Of a DNA stretch of 64,000 nucleotides, positions 33,937-42,495 are shown piece after piece (within the stretch, counting starts at the first letter, position 1; each line of letters starts with the position of its first letter). Origin of the DNA: Faecalimicrobium dakarense (lineage in GTDB: Bacteria > Bacillota > Clostridia > Peptostreptococcales > Peptostreptococcaceae). Position numbers and translations under genes: made by a program. The stretch is taken from positions 47,308-111,307 of the forward strand of contig NZ_HG529329.1 in NCBI RefSeq assembly GCF_000499525.1, given 5' to 3'. The notes beneath the pieces are model-generated. The model saw only the letters and a program-made list of their open reading frames with translations, searched no databases and was not told the DNA's origin.

Positions 33937-35067
33937 TTAAGCAAAAAACTTAAGCAATATACCTGCAACTACTGCAGACCCTATAACTCCCGCTATGTTT
34001 GGTCCCATTGCATGCATAAGTAAGAAATTTGAAGGATTTTCTTCTTGTCCAACTTTTTGTACAACTCTCGCTGCCATTGGTACCGCAGAAACTCCTGCTG
34101 CACCTATCATTGGATTTATTTTTCCTTTAGTTAATTTACACATTAATTTACCAAATAATACTCCAGATGCTGTACCTACAGAGAATGCTATAAGTCCCAT
34201 TGCTATTATACCTAATGTTTGTGTTGATAATAAAGTTTCAGCATTAGCAGTTGCTCCAACTGTTAATCCTAGGAATATAGTAACTATATACATTAATGAA
34301 TTTTGTGCAGTTTCTACTAATTTTGGTACTGCTCCTGATTCCTTTAATAAATTACCAAACATAAGCATACCTACAAGAGGCGCTGCTGTTGGTAATAGTC
34401 CTATAACTATTATCATAGCAACCACAGGGAATACTATTTTTTCTGTTTTTGAAACCGGTCTTAACTGTTCCATTTTTATATTACGTTCTTCTTTAGTTGT
34501 TAATGCTTTTATTATTGGCGGTTGTATAACTGGAACTAAAGCCATGTATGAGTAAGCAGCTAATGCTATTGTCCCTAATAAATGCGGTGCTAATTGTCCT
34601 GTTAACTGTATAGCTGTCGGTCCATCTGCTCCCCCTATTATACCTATCGATGCTGCTTCCGTACCGCTAAATCCTAATAATATTGCTCCTAAAAATGCAA
34701 AGAATATTCCAAACTGTGCTGCTGCTCCTAATAACATTGTCTTAGGATTTGCTATCATTGGTCCAAAGTCCGTACCTGCACCTATACATAAAAATATAAT
34801 TGGCGGGTATATACCAAGCTTAACCCCTTGATATAGATAATAGAATAATCCTCCAGTTTCTGAATCTGTTGCTGCTTGCATTAAGTTTACTCCTGGCATA
34901 TTAGCAAGTAACATACCTACTGATATTGGTATTAATAAATATGGTTCGTATCCTTTTTTTATAGCTAAGTATAAGAATATACAAGCTATTGCTATTACTA
35001 TAGCACTCTTTGGTGTCAGCATCGCAAATCCTGACTCTGCAAAGAAGCTAGTTATCATTTCTCCCAT
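33937..35067 (-). CDS. oadB: Na+-translocating oxaloacetate decarboxylase, beta subunit
   Basis: 376 residues, about ten membrane segments. The conserved core GIIGGADGPTAIQLTGQLAPHLLG holds the Asp used for Na+ and proton coupling, and the C-terminal IGAAGVSAVPMAARVVQKVG and HAMGPNIAGVIGSAV motifs are also present. It decarboxylates carboxybiotin and pumps Na+ out. Last gene of oadA-oadG-biotin carrier-oadB. Start has AAGGAGG upstream. Confidence 0.95.
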   Translation of the reverse strand: MGEMITSFFAESGFAMLTPKSAIVIAIACIFLYLAIKKGYEPYLLIPISVGMLLANMPGVNLMQAATDSETGGLFYYLYQGVKLGIYPPIIFLCIGAGTDFGPMIANPKTMLLGAAAQFGIFFAFLGAILLGFSGTEAASIGIIGGADGPTAIQLTGQLAPHLLGTIALAAYSYMALVPVIQPPIIKALTTKEERNIKMEQLRPVSKTEKIVFPVVAMIIVIGLLPTAAPLVGMLMFGNLLKESGAVPKLVETAQNSLMYIVTIFLGLTVGATANAETLLSTQTLGIIAMGLIAFSVGTASGVLFGKLMCKLTKGKINPMIGAAGVSAVPMAARVVQKVGQEENPSNFLLMHAMGPNIAGVIGSAVVAGILLKFFA

Positions 35068-35092
35068 GTTAAATTCCTCCTTAAGACTGTTA

Positions 35093-35443
35093 CTATGCTA
35101 TTACTAATAAGCTATCACCAAGATTTACATTTTGACCTTTGTCAACGCTTACTGATGCAACTGTTCCATCTACTGGAGCAACTATTTCATTTTCCATTTT
35201 CATAGCTTCAAGCACTGCTAATACTTGACCAGCTTTAACAGCTTGTCCTTCTTTTACTAATACATTTAGTATTGTTCCTGGCATTGGAGCAGTTACACTT
35301 TCTCCACTTCCACTAGCAACTGGTTTTTGTTGTGGTGCAGTTGGTTGTACAGTTTGCTTTGGAGTAGTTCCAGGCTTAACTTCCTCTATTTCAACTTCGT
35401 ATACTTTCCCATTTAATGTTATATGATATGTTTTCGCGCTCAT
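35093..35443 (-). CDS. Biotin carrier subunit of the decarboxylase
   Basis: 116 residues: an N-terminal strand domain ([19 protein letters not shown]), a Pro/Gln-rich linker (about 24-48), and a biotinyl domain with [11 protein letters not shown], where K82 is biotinylated. It carries carboxybiotin from OadA to OadB. In many bacteria this domain is fused to the C-terminus of OadA; here it is a separate subunit. Confidence 0.92.
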   Translation of the reverse strand: MSAKTYHITLNGKVYEVEIEEVKPGTTPKQTVQPTAPQQKPVASGSGESVTAPMPGTILNVLVKEGQAVKAGQVLAVLEAMKMENEIVAPVDGTVASVSVDKGQNVNLGDSLLVIA

Positions 35444-35458
35444 TTCTTTATCCCTCTC

Positions 35459-35737
35459 TTATTTAACTCTTTTTATATTTTTTATATGAAGATTTGGATT
35501 TATTTTTCCATTTCCAGCCATTATAGATGCTGCTAATGCTACTACTAATCTTTCCTCTTCATCATCTTCTACTACTGTTTGTGCTACTTCTTTCTTAACA
35601 TCAACCTTAGGTTTTTCTTTAAATATATTCTTGAAAGAACCTAATATAAGTGAAATTACTAGTAACGTTAAGAATACTATTGTCATACTCGATACCGTTA
35701 TTGATAAGGCATCTATCATTGTTAATTCATTTCCCAT
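35459..35737 (-). CDS. oadG: Oxaloacetate decarboxylase gamma-like subunit (OadG family)
   Basis: 92 residues with one membrane helix (ALSITVSSMTIVFLTLLVISLILG) and a cytoplasmic tail containing DDEEERLVVALAASIMAG, typical OadG/MmdD C-terminus. It stabilises the complex and helps contact OadA. Starts 18 bases after oadA and precedes the biotin carrier by 15 bases. Confidence 0.88.
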   Translation of the reverse strand: MGNELTMIDALSITVSSMTIVFLTLLVISLILGSFKNIFKEKPKVDVKKEVAQTVVEDDEEERLVVALAASIMAGNGKINPNLHIKNIKRVK

Positions 35738-35755
35738 AATATTATCACCTATTCT

Positions 35756-37159
35756 CTACATAGTTACTGTTATATACTGAATACCAGTTTCATTAGTATC
35801 AGTTTCTTCTTTAGTATTTTTATTATATTTTTGCTCTAAGAACTTTGGAGCTACTTGCGGGAATAATGCATATGCTAGTACGTCCTCATCACATTTAGCT
35901 AATTCTCCAACTTCTTTTTTCATAGCTTCAAATTCTGGTTCTAATAAGTCTGCTGGTCTAACTGTTATTATTTCTTCATCCCCAATTATCTTTTTCTGAA
36001 TTTCAGGGTCTATCTTAGCTGGTGCTTTTCCGTACTGCCCCCTTACATAATCCTTTATTTCCTTAGGAACTAATTTATATCTCTCTCCCGTTAAAACATT
36101 GAATAATGCTTGAGTACCTACCATTTGACTCATAGGAGTAACAAGTGGTGGATATCCTAAATCTTTTCTTACTCTTGGAACTTCGTTTAATACCTCTTCA
36201 TATTTATCAGCTGCTCCTTGTTGTTGCATTTGAGATAATAAATTCGATAACATTCCCCCTGGAACCTGATATTTTAATGTTTGTGGATCAGTTAATAATA
36301 CCTTTGGATTTAATATTCCTTCGCTCATATACTTATCTCTTATTGGCTTAAAGTACTCTGCAACTTTTAAAAGTGCATCCATATCTAATCCTGGATTTCT
36401 ATCCATTTCAGCAAAAGTTACTGCTAATGATTCTGTTGGAGGTTGAGATGTTCCTCCACTAAATGGAGATATAGCTGTATCTATTATATCTACTCCGGCT
36501 TCAACAGCTTTCATATATATCATGTCAGCTATTCCACTTGTACAGTGAGTGTGAAGTTCTATTGGTAATTTAGTAACGTTTTTCATACGCTTAACTAAGT
36601 CATAAGCATTGTATGGTGTTAAAACTCCTGCCATATCTTTTATACAAATTGAATCTGCACCCATATTTTCCATTGTCTTAACTAAATCTAAGTAATACTC
36701 TGTAGTATGTATTGGGCTTGTTGTATAAGATATTGCACATTGACAATGTCCGTTATATTTTTTTATAGCTTTCATTGATGCTTCTATATTTCTTACATCA
36801 TTTAATGCATCAAATACTCTTATTATATCTATACCATTTTTTATAGATAATTCTATGAATCTATCAACAGTATCATCAGCATAGTTTCTATATCCAAGTA
36901 AATTTTGACCTCTTAAAAGCATTTGTAACTTTGTATTTTTTACATGCTTTCTTATAAGTCTTAATCTTTCCCATGGATCTTCATTTAAAAAACGTATGCA
37001 TGAGTCAAATGTAGCTCCTCCCCAAACTTCCATAGAATAATATCCTACCTTATCCATAGTTTCTAAGATTGGTATAATTTCATCTGTTTTTAACCTAGTT
37101 GCTATTAAGGATTGATGTCCATCTCTTAGAGCAGTTTCAGTTATTTTTAACTTACTCAC
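35756..37159 (-). CDS. oadA: Oxaloacetate decarboxylase alpha subunit, carboxyltransferase domain only
   Basis: 467 residues. TIM-barrel carboxyltransferase: ITETALRDGHQSLIATRL (metal Asp at residue 13), carboxylated-lysine site SICIKDMAGVLTP (K174), metal ligands ELHTHCTSG (H203, H205), then the PYC_OADA helical domain with TPMSQMVGTQALFNVLTGERY. The biotin domain is missing because it is encoded separately downstream. It transfers CO2 from oxaloacetate to biotin. GGAGAG before the ATG. Confidence 0.95.
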   Translation of the reverse strand: MSKLKITETALRDGHQSLIATRLKTDEIIPILETMDKVGYYSMEVWGGATFDSCIRFLNEDPWERLRLIRKHVKNTKLQMLLRGQNLLGYRNYADDTVDRFIELSIKNGIDIIRVFDALNDVRNIEASMKAIKKYNGHCQCAISYTTSPIHTTEYYLDLVKTMENMGADSICIKDMAGVLTPYNAYDLVKRMKNVTKLPIELHTHCTSGIADMIYMKAVEAGVDIIDTAISPFSGGTSQPPTESLAVTFAEMDRNPGLDMDALLKVAEYFKPIRDKYMSEGILNPKVLLTDPQTLKYQVPGGMLSNLLSQMQQQGAADKYEEVLNEVPRVRKDLGYPPLVTPMSQMVGTQALFNVLTGERYKLVPKEIKDYVRGQYGKAPAKIDPEIQKKIIGDEEIITVRPADLLEPEFEAMKKEVGELAKCDEDVLAYALFPQVAPKFLEQKYNKNTKEETDTNETGIQYITVTM

Positions 37160-37290
37160 CTAAATATCACTCTCCTATAAAACTTATTTGAAACAAAAAT
37201 TTGCTATTTTAATAAATTTAATAAAATGTTTTCTTCCTTTATAAAAAGCAATCTTTTTTGTTATTTACATTTACTTTCTTCTACAAATTT

Positions 37291-37394
37291 ATTATATAAC
37301 TTAACTTTTTGTATACCAAGTCTTTTTAGTGTTCTTTAAGTGTTTTATGTGTTTTTTTGTATCAAATTGTATACTTTTTCAATATTTTGTATAC
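37291..37394. promoter_or_regulatory. oadA promoter and GTATAC operator cluster
   Basis: For oadA on the minus strand: TTGGTA (37319-37314), 17 bases, TATAAT (37296-37291); a GTATAC box (37311-37316) covers the -35. Upstream are GTATAC at 37369-37374 and 37389-37394, exactly 20 bases apart, and a degenerate GTATCA at 37359. The same 20-base pair occurs before citD. They probably bind the divergent GntR regulator. The 37160-37476 gap has no gene. Confidence 0.75.
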
Positions 37395-37476
37395 GATTTC
37401 AGTAAAAAATATTGGTTTTTTTGTCGTTTTAAGTTAAAATATATTTAATAATAAGTATTTGAAAGGAATATAATAT

Positions 37477-38157
37477 ATGTATAATTGGATGGATGAATTT
37501 GTAAATAATACAGACTTATCTCAAAATAAACCTATTCGAGAGGTTGTGTATGAAAGCTTAAGAAGTACATTAATTAGTGGAAAAGTTCCTATAGGCGAAA
37601 GAATTGTAGAAAAAGAATATGCTCAACGATTAAATATAAGTAGAACTCCAGTTAGAGAAGCGTTAAAACAACTAGAACTCGAAGACCTTGTAGAGTATAT
37701 ACCAAGAATTGGAGTTGTAGCAAAGCAAATTACAAAAGATGATGTTATTGAAATATATAGAATTAGAGAATCCCTTGAATTATTAGTTATTTTTGAAGCT
37801 ATGGAAAACATTTGCTCACATGAGATAGAAGAAATTTCTGCTCTTTTAGATTTTACTGAAAACTTAAATCAAGAGGGTAAGATAGATGAAGTTATTGACT
37901 TATTTAGAGAATTCAACTCACTTATATATAAGTCTTCCAAGATGAGAAGATTACCTATTATGATTTCTAATTTAAATAGCTATTTGCAAAGATTTAGAAA
38001 CATATCTATACTAGATGATGAAAGAAGAGAAAAGGCTTTGATTGAACATAGACAAATATTAAATGCAATTGTATCTAAAGATAAAGCCTTAGCTGAAGAA
38101 ATTATAAAATCTCATTTAGGCATTTCTTTAAATGTTGTGTTAAAAGAAATAAATTAA
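37477..38157 (+). CDS. GntR family FCD-domain regulator, likely controls citrate/oxaloacetate genes (CitO-like)
   Basis: 226 residues. Winged helix: YESLRSTLISGKVPIGERIVEKEYAQRLNISRTPVREALKQLELEDL; then a helical FCD domain (ESLELLVIFEAMENICSHEI, FREFNSLIYKSS, EHRQILNAI). It lies between, and divergent from, the oad operon, and tail-to-tail with the cit operon. The layout matches citrate activators such as CitO/CitI of lactic acid bacteria, which respond to citrate. The GTATAC boxes in both operon promoters are its likely targets (inference). Confidence 0.85.
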   Translation: MYNWMDEFVNNTDLSQNKPIREVVYESLRSTLISGKVPIGERIVEKEYAQRLNISRTPVREALKQLELEDLVEYIPRIGVVAKQITKDDVIEIYRIRESLELLVIFEAMENICSHEIEEISALLDFTENLNQEGKIDEVIDLFREFNSLIYKSSKMRRLPIMISNLNSYLQRFRNISILDDERREKALIEHRQILNAIVSKDKALAEEIIKSHLGISLNVVLKEIN

Positions 38158-38191
38158 AATATTTTGAACTTAGCAATTATAAATTATATAT

Positions 38192-38224
38192 AAAAAAGTG
38201 TGTACATAATATACACACTTTTTT
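38192..38224. terminator. Bidirectional terminator between GntR gene and citXG
   Basis: AAAAAAGTGTGTA pairs with TACACACTTTTTT around CATAATA; it ends both convergent units. Confidence 0.88.
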
Positions 38225-39590
38225 ATATATCCATATATTTACTTTTTATATCTAGCAAAAATATACTTATTGCAAGTAAATCTGCACATCCTCCTGGACT
38301 TATATTTTCTTTAATATAGTCTTTTTCCATTTTTTCAATTTGTTTTTTGCCATAGATAGTATTCACTCCACCTATCCTTAATAATTCTTTTGCATCAGAT
38401 TGAACTTTTCTTAAAGTATTTATATCATGTCTATAAACAATTGTGCTATCCTCAACTAAAGACATAAGAGAAATTAGTATTTGAATGTATAGCTCATTTT
38501 CTGTTAAATCACTATTTTCATACTTACTTACTATTTCGTCAAAAACTACCGATAACCCATCTTTTATTTGACCTCTTATACCTGTAAATCCATGCTCTAT
38601 ATATAATTTTTCTCCATGAGTTAACTTATCTTTTAAATGTAAATTTTTAAAATCATCTAATATATCTTGTGTCATATCTTTAATTATATCTTTTATATTA
38701 TAAAATCCTTTATTATCATAAATTGATTTCATAGTGGCACTTATACAAGTACCCATTAAAAATATCATGCCTTTATGAGTATTTACGTTATTTGTAGCCT
38801 CAAACATTTTTTCTTCACATATGACACCTATATTTCTGATTACATTAAATATGCATTGTGACTTATTATAAGTGTAAGAAACTTTAGCCATCTCTTTTAA
38901 GTACGGTGCTATTGCCATAGAACTATTTAAAAATGTGTAATAGTTCATATCTTTATGAGATCCATTACTTATTGGAGATACTAATCCAAACGATGGAAAT
39001 GTAGATACTTCACTTATCATTGCTTTAAGTGCAATTTGAGATATATCATATGATATATTATCTATCTTCTTTTCTTCTTCTTTGTATTTTATATATATAT
39101 CTTCAAAATATTTTTTAATTTCATCAATAGTATGTGTTTGTGCTCTTGAACATATTTTTGCATCTAATTCACATATAAAACATTTTCTAGGAGATTTATT
39201 TAAATCTGAACGAGATATACCTACTGTTTTATTATCTTTATAAGAATATACATCTATATCTACACAACGTCCTAAAATATGTTTTTCTTCTATATCTATC
39301 ATAAGTTTTTTTATACTTATAACATCTTTATTAAATAAAAGATGATATACTAAGCCTTCTTTATTTTTATATTTATCATTATAAACTATATTACCTTTAT
39401 GATAAGTCATTATATCATTGTGTATTATATTTACTATATCATCTGTAATATAGTTTGATTTTTCAAGTCCAGGGTAATTAATTCTTATTGTTACTAAAGT
39501 TTTATTCTTATTATTTTTTATTAATTCTTCTTGATGAAACACTCTTTTTTCTCTATCCATCAGAAATTCTTGTATTAAATCCATATTCAT
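38223..39590 (-). CDS. citXG: CitXG fusion: apo-citrate lyase phosphoribosyl-dephospho-CoA transferase plus triphosphoribosyl-dephospho-CoA synthase
   Basis: 455 residues. Residues 1-165 are CitX (EFLMDREKRVFHQEELI, ILGRCVDIDVYS, SPRKCFICELDAKICSRAQTH). Residues 175-455 are CitG (ALKAMISEVSTFPSFGLVSP, NTHKGMIFLMG, GEKLYIEHGFTGIRGQIKDG, and the ending SPGGCADLLAISIFL). CitG makes the prosthetic-group precursor and CitX attaches it to CitD. A fusion of these two is known in other bacteria. Last gene of the cit cluster. Confidence 0.92.
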   Translation of the reverse strand: MNMDLIQEFLMDREKRVFHQEELIKNNKNKTLVTIRINYPGLEKSNYITDDIVNIIHNDIMTYHKGNIVYNDKYKNKEGLVYHLLFNKDVISIKKLMIDIEEKHILGRCVDIDVYSYKDNKTVGISRSDLNKSPRKCFICELDAKICSRAQTHTIDEIKKYFEDIYIKYKEEEKKIDNISYDISQIALKAMISEVSTFPSFGLVSPISNGSHKDMNYYTFLNSSMAIAPYLKEMAKVSYTYNKSQCIFNVIRNIGVICEEKMFEATNNVNTHKGMIFLMGTCISATMKSIYDNKGFYNIKDIIKDMTQDILDDFKNLHLKDKLTHGEKLYIEHGFTGIRGQIKDGLSVVFDEIVSKYENSDLTENELYIQILISLMSLVEDSTIVYRHDINTLRKVQSDAKELLRIGGVNTIYGKKQIEKMEKDYIKENISPGGCADLLAISIFLLDIKSKYMDI

Positions 39591-39602
39591 AATTGGCTTA
39601 GT

Positions 39603-39661
39603 AAAAATTCGCTTCGCTCATATCGCCGACACAGTCGCTTAAAATTTCGCTTCACTTAAAA
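39603..39661 (+). repeat. Degenerate copy of the structured repeat between citC and citXG
   Basis: AAAATTCGCTTCGCTCATAT, CGCCGACACAGTCGCTTAAA, then a second ATTTCGCTTCACTTAAAATTT. It lies inside the cit operon, in the gap between citC and citXG. Confidence 0.55.
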
Positions 39662-39669
39662 TTTGTGCC

Positions 39670-40686
39670 TTAAAGCTTATTTATTACTACTTCACCTTCC
39701 TCACTAAGTAAAAAGTCCATTGTACTTTTAGGTACTAACTTTTCTACGTCTTTTATATTATTTTCTTTTAATAAACTTCTTACTCTTGATGCACTTATGG
39801 CATCTTCTAGTACTTCTTTTCTTTCAATAATTTCAACTTCTACATTGTATTTAGGTAATACTTCTTTCATAGTATTGTTGTATATATTAGTTACCTCACA
39901 GTGTGGCTCACTACCAACGTATCTTTTATTAATATTAAACTTAGGTGCAAAGTATTTTCCAAATATATTACAGTCTAACTTCGTATATTCTTTAAGACTA
40001 TTATCATTTTTCTTTAAGAAGTAATTTGGAAATGTTGCAGACGATATTATATATTGTCCAGCTGGTACTATTAATACATTTTTTAAATCTTTAATACCTT
40101 CTTTAATCAATTTATATCTTACGTTAAATGGAAATACCGATTTATCTTCTTCTACAACAAAAACTATTACGTTTTTATTTTCTTTACTTGCTCTTTCTAT
40201 TAAATATCTATGCCCTAAAGTAAATGGGTTACAGTTCATTACTATAGATGCATAACTTTCATTTTCGTTTATTTTATATTCTAATTTTAAATTATCTAAG
40301 CTTTTATTTATATTCTTATTTCCACTTTCAAGTAAACTTACTTTATCAGTTGTAAATATATTTTTATATCCCAGCATCTCAAATATGTTTTGACTTTCTG
40401 GCTTTGTAAATATAAAGCTATGGTATTTATTTTCTAAAAATAATTTTTCTGTTACTTTTGATATTAAATTATTTGAAAGCCCTAGACCTTGATAATTTTC
40501 ATCAACTGCAAAACATTTAAGTATATTATCTTTTTTAGAACATGTAGCAATAATTTCACCTTTATCTTTTATTACTACACTATAATCTACATCTTCATAT
40601 TTTAATTCAAATTTTTCTAAAAAATCTTTAACTTCATTTATTTCATGTTTTGATTTTAAATTTACACTCTCTACATTATAATACAT
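39670..40686 (-). CDS. citC: [Citrate (pro-3S)-lyase] ligase
   Basis: 338 residues. An N-terminal GNAT-like domain (about 30-110, CFAVDENYQGLGLSNNLI) and a nucleotidyltransferase domain starting SIVMNCNPFTLGHRYLIERA (residues 147-166, TLGH nucleotide-binding motif). C-terminal ISASRVRSLL closes the domain. It acetylates the prosthetic group on CitD with ATP and acetate, activating citrate lyase. Confidence 0.94.
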   Translation of the reverse strand: MYYNVESVNLKSKHEINEVKDFLEKFELKYEDVDYSVVIKDKGEIIATCSKKDNILKCFAVDENYQGLGLSNNLISKVTEKLFLENKYHSFIFTKPESQNIFEMLGYKNIFTTDKVSLLESGNKNINKSLDNLKLEYKINENESYASIVMNCNPFTLGHRYLIERASKENKNVIVFVVEEDKSVFPFNVRYKLIKEGIKDLKNVLIVPAGQYIISSATFPNYFLKKNDNSLKEYTKLDCNIFGKYFAPKFNINKRYVGSEPHCEVTNIYNNTMKEVLPKYNVEVEIIERKEVLEDAISASRVRSLLKENNIKDVEKLVPKSTMDFLLSEEGEVVINKL

Positions 40687-40700
40687 ATTTAATCACCTTC

Positions 40701-40886
40701 TTAAACGCCAAAGAAATTATTAGCGAATGTAAATACTATTATACCTAAAAAAATTATAATAGCCATTAGTATTCCATCAGGTAAGCTTGCTATTACATAC
40801 TTTTTCTTAGTGTATTCTTCTGCTTCTTTAAATAACCCTTCTTCTCTTGCTTCTTTTAAAAGTTCTTTATTAGTTTTTTTACTCAT
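40701..40886 (-). CDS. Small membrane protein in the citrate operon
   Basis: 61 residues: a charged N-terminal helix (KKTNKELLKEAREEGLFKEAEEYTKKKY) and one membrane helix (GILMAIIIFLGIIVFTFANNFF). It sits between citS and citC, 14 bases from citC, so it is probably co-transcribed. It resembles no named subunit. It could assist CitS or dock citrate lyase at the membrane (inference). Confidence 0.7.
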   Translation of the reverse strand: MSKKTNKELLKEAREEGLFKEAEEYTKKKYVIASLPDGILMAIIIFLGIIVFTFANNFFGV

Positions 40887-40946
40887 ACTAACACCTCATT
40901 TTATTAATTAGTGATTAAATAAAATCCTTATTTAACATGTTATTAG

Positions 40947-40978
40947 AAAAAGGTATTGCATAACTACAATACCTTTTT
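40947..40978 (-). terminator. Internal hairpin after citS
   Basis: AAAAAGGTATTG pairs with CAATACCTTTTT; A/T tracts on both sides. Located between citS and the small membrane protein, so it may be a partial terminator that lowers downstream expression. Confidence 0.7.
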
Positions 40979-41025
40979 AATAATATATAGTTTGAATATT
41001 CCAATATTTCTTAATAAATTATTTT

Positions 41026-42378
41026 TTATCTGAATATTCCAAACACTACACTCGCTATTATAAGCATTAATCCTCCACCTAAACGAGAAGATATTTGTGC
41101 AAATGATATTAGTTCCATTCTCTTTGCTGCTCCAAGAACTGCTAAGTCTCCTGAACCACCTCTATTTGCCATACAAAGTCCTGCTGTTATTGCAGTTTCT
41201 ATTGGATAGAATCCAACTAACCAACCAACAAGGCCTGAACCTAATATAGCACCAATTACTATAAATGCTGCTATAACAACGTTTGCAATTGTTAAAGCTG
41301 CTATTAATTCTCCTAAATCAGTTAATGCTATACCAACACCAACCATTATTACTAATAAGAATTGCTTCGCGAAGAATCCTTGTAATTTTTTAGCACCTTC
41401 TCTTAACTCAGCTGGTATTACACCAAGTACGTTAGCTGCTGCAACTAATAAAACCATCCATGCAAATCTATGTATATCTATTTTTAATACTGATCCAAAT
41501 AATGTAAATTCTGGTATTTGAACTGCTTTAGATAATATGTTCCCTAATACGTAGAATGTACAAGATAATATTAATCCTACTGCCATATCTCTAGCTGTTA
41601 CTTTTATTTCTTGAGTATCTTCTAATTTTGATAAATCTTCAGCATTTCTTATTAATTCACCATTTCCGTTGAACTTAGAACCAACTTTAGTTGTTCCTAA
41701 TTTATTAAGTACACCTGCTGCTATTATAGCTATTATGTTAGCTATTGTAAGTATTGATAATCCAAATGATAGCCATTGTGCTGGGTCCTTTCCTGTAGCA
41801 TTTGCATAAATATCTGCCATAGGTATTGCACCTGCTCCAGTTCCTCCACCCATTATAGGTAATACGTATCTAGTTGCTATATCTGCTGGTGAAACTCCAA
41901 ATAATAATCCTCCAGCTATTCCTAAACCTATTGCTCCTGCTACCCCTGCAAGTATTGCTGGTAAGTATCCTGCAAAAGCTTTTAATAATAATTTTCTGTT
42001 AACTGATAATATTGAACCTGTTATAAGTACTGCTATAAATAAATCTAAGAAGTCAGTTGTATCCATAAATATTTTTACAGTTTCAACTGCTGCATCAGGT
42101 ATTAGACCTTTATAAACTAAAAATGCAGATCCTAAGAATGCAAGTATTGAACCTCCACCTATATAAGTATTCCATACAGGTATTCTATCCCCTATGTATC
42201 CAAATGTTATACCTAGTGTATAAAGTAGCGCAAATGCTCCTATTGTATTGCTTGGTAGATAATTATTCATTGTTGCTATAAATACTATTCCTGCTACTGC
42301 TGCAAATATGTACCAAGGCATTCCAAAGAATTTCAATGTTTCCTTTTTAACTGTGTTATTAGCATTGATCACTGCCAT
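41026..42378 (-). CDS. citS: 2-hydroxycarboxylate transporter family citrate carrier
   Basis: 450 residues, about 11 membrane segments. The two re-entrant GGxG loops of the 2HCT family are visible: PIMGGGTGAGAIPMADIYA and GLCMANRGGSGDLAVLGAAKRM. It imports citrate (or malate) with Na+ or H+. Its place directly after citDEF supports citrate. AGGAGAA lies before the ATG. Whether it exchanges citrate with acetate or co-transports Na+ cannot be told from sequence. Confidence 0.93.
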   Translation of the reverse strand: MAVINANNTVKKETLKFFGMPWYIFAAVAGIVFIATMNNYLPSNTIGAFALLYTLGITFGYIGDRIPVWNTYIGGGSILAFLGSAFLVYKGLIPDAAVETVKIFMDTTDFLDLFIAVLITGSILSVNRKLLLKAFAGYLPAILAGVAGAIGLGIAGGLLFGVSPADIATRYVLPIMGGGTGAGAIPMADIYANATGKDPAQWLSFGLSILTIANIIAIIAAGVLNKLGTTKVGSKFNGNGELIRNAEDLSKLEDTQEIKVTARDMAVGLILSCTFYVLGNILSKAVQIPEFTLFGSVLKIDIHRFAWMVLLVAAANVLGVIPAELREGAKKLQGFFAKQFLLVIMVGVGIALTDLGELIAALTIANVVIAAFIVIGAILGSGLVGWLVGFYPIETAITAGLCMANRGGSGDLAVLGAAKRMELISFAQISSRLGGGLMLIIASVVFGIFR

Positions 42379-42426
42379 CGTTTTCTCCTCCGATATTATC
42401 TTCTATTATAATATAATTTCTATATC

Positions 42427-42456
42427 ACACCATGAATTTTTTAATATTCATGGTGT
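42427..42456 (-). other. Intercistronic stem between citF and citS
   Basis: ACACCATGAAT (42427-42437) pairs with ATTCATGGTGT (42446-42456). It has no U tract on the minus side (GATATAG), so it is more likely an mRNA-stabilising or processing stem than a terminator. Confidence 0.5.
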
Positions 42457-42495
42457 TAATATCTTAAATAATTTTTATTAAACATTTACTAGGAT

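Noticed and set aside
33995..34555. 186-codon plus-strand frame opposite oadB
   Set aside because: Antisense of a well-conserved membrane protein with no binding site or family match.
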